Positions 5,135 to 5,676 of a DNA stretch of 5,676 bases are shown in pieces. The translations under genes were made by a program, and so were the position numbers. A model generated the notes under the pieces. That model made no database searches. It was not told the DNA's origin and worked only from the letters and a program-made list of their open reading frames with translations. Each line of letters opens with the position of its first letter. The first letter of the stretch is position 1. Source of the stretch: Candidatus Hydrogenedentota bacterium (GTDB lineage: Bacteria > Hydrogenedentota > Hydrogenedentia > Hydrogenedentales > SLHB01); the NCBI GenBank assembly GCA_022706165.1, contig JAKJDA010000209.1, positions 1 to 5,676 of the forward strand, given 5' to 3'.

Positions 5135-5676
5135 TTACTGGTTACCTTTGAAAAACTGCTCCCAATAAGCAATCTGCTGTTCCCTCGTCGGCGCATCCGG
5201 CGGCGTCTTGTATGTCGAGATGCCCCCGTTGTACATGCCAGACAGGTCCAGCGCCACCCCTCCCCAAGAAAGACCGATGCCGAAGGCGCACAAAACAGCC
5301 TTGCCAATCATTCGTTCGCGTGGTTGATCGCAAAGGACTGTCACAACGGAATTAGTGGAATTATTGGCATATTTTGAAAAGACATCCGTTGGAACTTTCT
5401 CCGCAGATATCACTGCCCGGGCGATAATCATCTCAAGAATCTGCTTGTTCGCCTGATGGATAGCAAAGATGTCCACGTCGTCCGCCGCCCAGCCTGCCGC
5501 CGCCATGGTTTGAGCAATCAACGATGGCGCAACTTCCATCGTAAAGGCAAAAATGTCCTCGCCCTTCATCACGCCATCGCTCACATTGACAGTGCCACCA
5601 GCAACATCTTCAAATTGCAGGTCTACCGTGTCCTTGCTCAACGGTAAACGTGTTCCACCAAAGGGACGAACGATTT
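5135..5676 (-). CDS. 3-oxoacyl-ACP synthase III-like (KAS III) enzyme, C-terminal part (5' end off the right edge)
   Basis: The frame is open from the right edge to TAA 5137-5135 and gives 179 residues, about the last half of a KAS III protein. A TTG at 5641-5639 is not the start, because the reading continues upstream as IVRPFGGTRLPL, which aligns with IVAPAGSWALPV in the complete copy. The active-site His (FAIHQANKQI, codon 5458-5456) and Asn (KYANNST, codon 5365-5363) are present, 31 residues apart as in the other copy. The nucleophile Cys lies outside the window. By hand alignment it is roughly 40-45% identical to the complete copy and shares the same C-terminal tail (YKTPPDAPTR, then FFKGN). 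The two are therefore old paralogues, not a recent duplication. They may act on successive condensations, form a heteromer, or one may load and one may transfer. Confidence 0.92.
   Translation of the reverse strand, partial: IVRPFGGTRLPLSKDTVDLQFEDVAGGTVNVSDGVMKGEDIFAFTMEVAPSLIAQTMAAAGWAADDVDIFAIHQANKQILEMIIARAVISAEKVPTDVFSKYANNSTNSVVTVLCDQPRERMIGKAVLCAFGIGLSWGGVALDLSGMYNGGISTYKTPPDAPTREQQIAYWEQFFKGNQ

Noticed and set aside
5135..5641. Treating TTG at 5641-5639 as the start of the right-hand KAS III
   Set aside because: The frame continues upstream to the window edge and the added residues align with the complete paralogue, so it is an internal Leu codon of a truncated view.
1..5676. CRISPR array, tRNA, insertion sequence or tandem repeat
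   Set aside because: Nearly every base is in a coding gene and no repeated units, tRNA-like cloverleaf or terminal inverted repeats were seen on reading.

Overview
The window is one tightly packed, single-strand gene run. All eight genes lie on the minus strand, so transcription goes from high to low coordinates, and both ends cut through a gene. In transcription order they are: a ketoacyl synthase III (KAS III) homologue (partial, off the right edge), a free-standing acyl carrier protein (ACP), a short-chain dehydrogenase/reductase (SDR), a second KAS III paralogue, a second SDR, the N-terminal and C-terminal halves of a split transketolase, and the start of a probable FkbM-type methyltransferase running off the left edge. 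The junctions are 12 nt, a 1-nt overlap (TGATG), 0 nt (TAAATG), 1 nt, 8 nt, a 4-nt overlap (GTGA) and 64 nt. This is the geometry of one operon with translational coupling. No RNA gene, mobile element, CRISPR array, terminator or convincing promoter is visible.

The organism cannot be named. Shine-Dalgarno-type starts, a split transketolase and lipid-type acyl machinery in what looks like a glycan or secondary-metabolite locus fit a bacterium of medium GC content, most likely Gram-negative. By eye, sampled lines between about 0.6 and 4.0 kb are mostly 60% GC or more, while sampled lines from the left end and from 4.0 to 4.9 kb are about 45-49%. The locus therefore looks mosaic, as surface-polysaccharide and accessory biosynthesis loci often are.

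The genes probably cooperate to build a small acyl or ketol-derived unit and place it on a sugar or another scaffold. The ACP would carry the unit. The KAS III proteins keep Cys/His/Asn (the first Cys lies outside the window in the partial copy) and would condense or transfer it. The two FabG-like SDRs, both with an intact N-S-Y-K tetrad, would reduce keto groups. The split transketolase would provide a two-carbon unit through thiamine diphosphate (ThDP) chemistry. A methyltransferase would act later.

The KAS III/SDR/ACP part resembles the acyl-modification genes of flagellin and O-antigen glycosylation islands, such as those making N-(3-hydroxybutyryl) amino sugars. The split transketolase is the extra element. 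By spacing alignment it keeps the ThDP-binding residues but has lost several residues that in classical transketolase contact the sugar phosphate. That makes a role in ordinary pentose-phosphate metabolism unlikely and a specialised substrate plausible. The product is not determined by this sequence.
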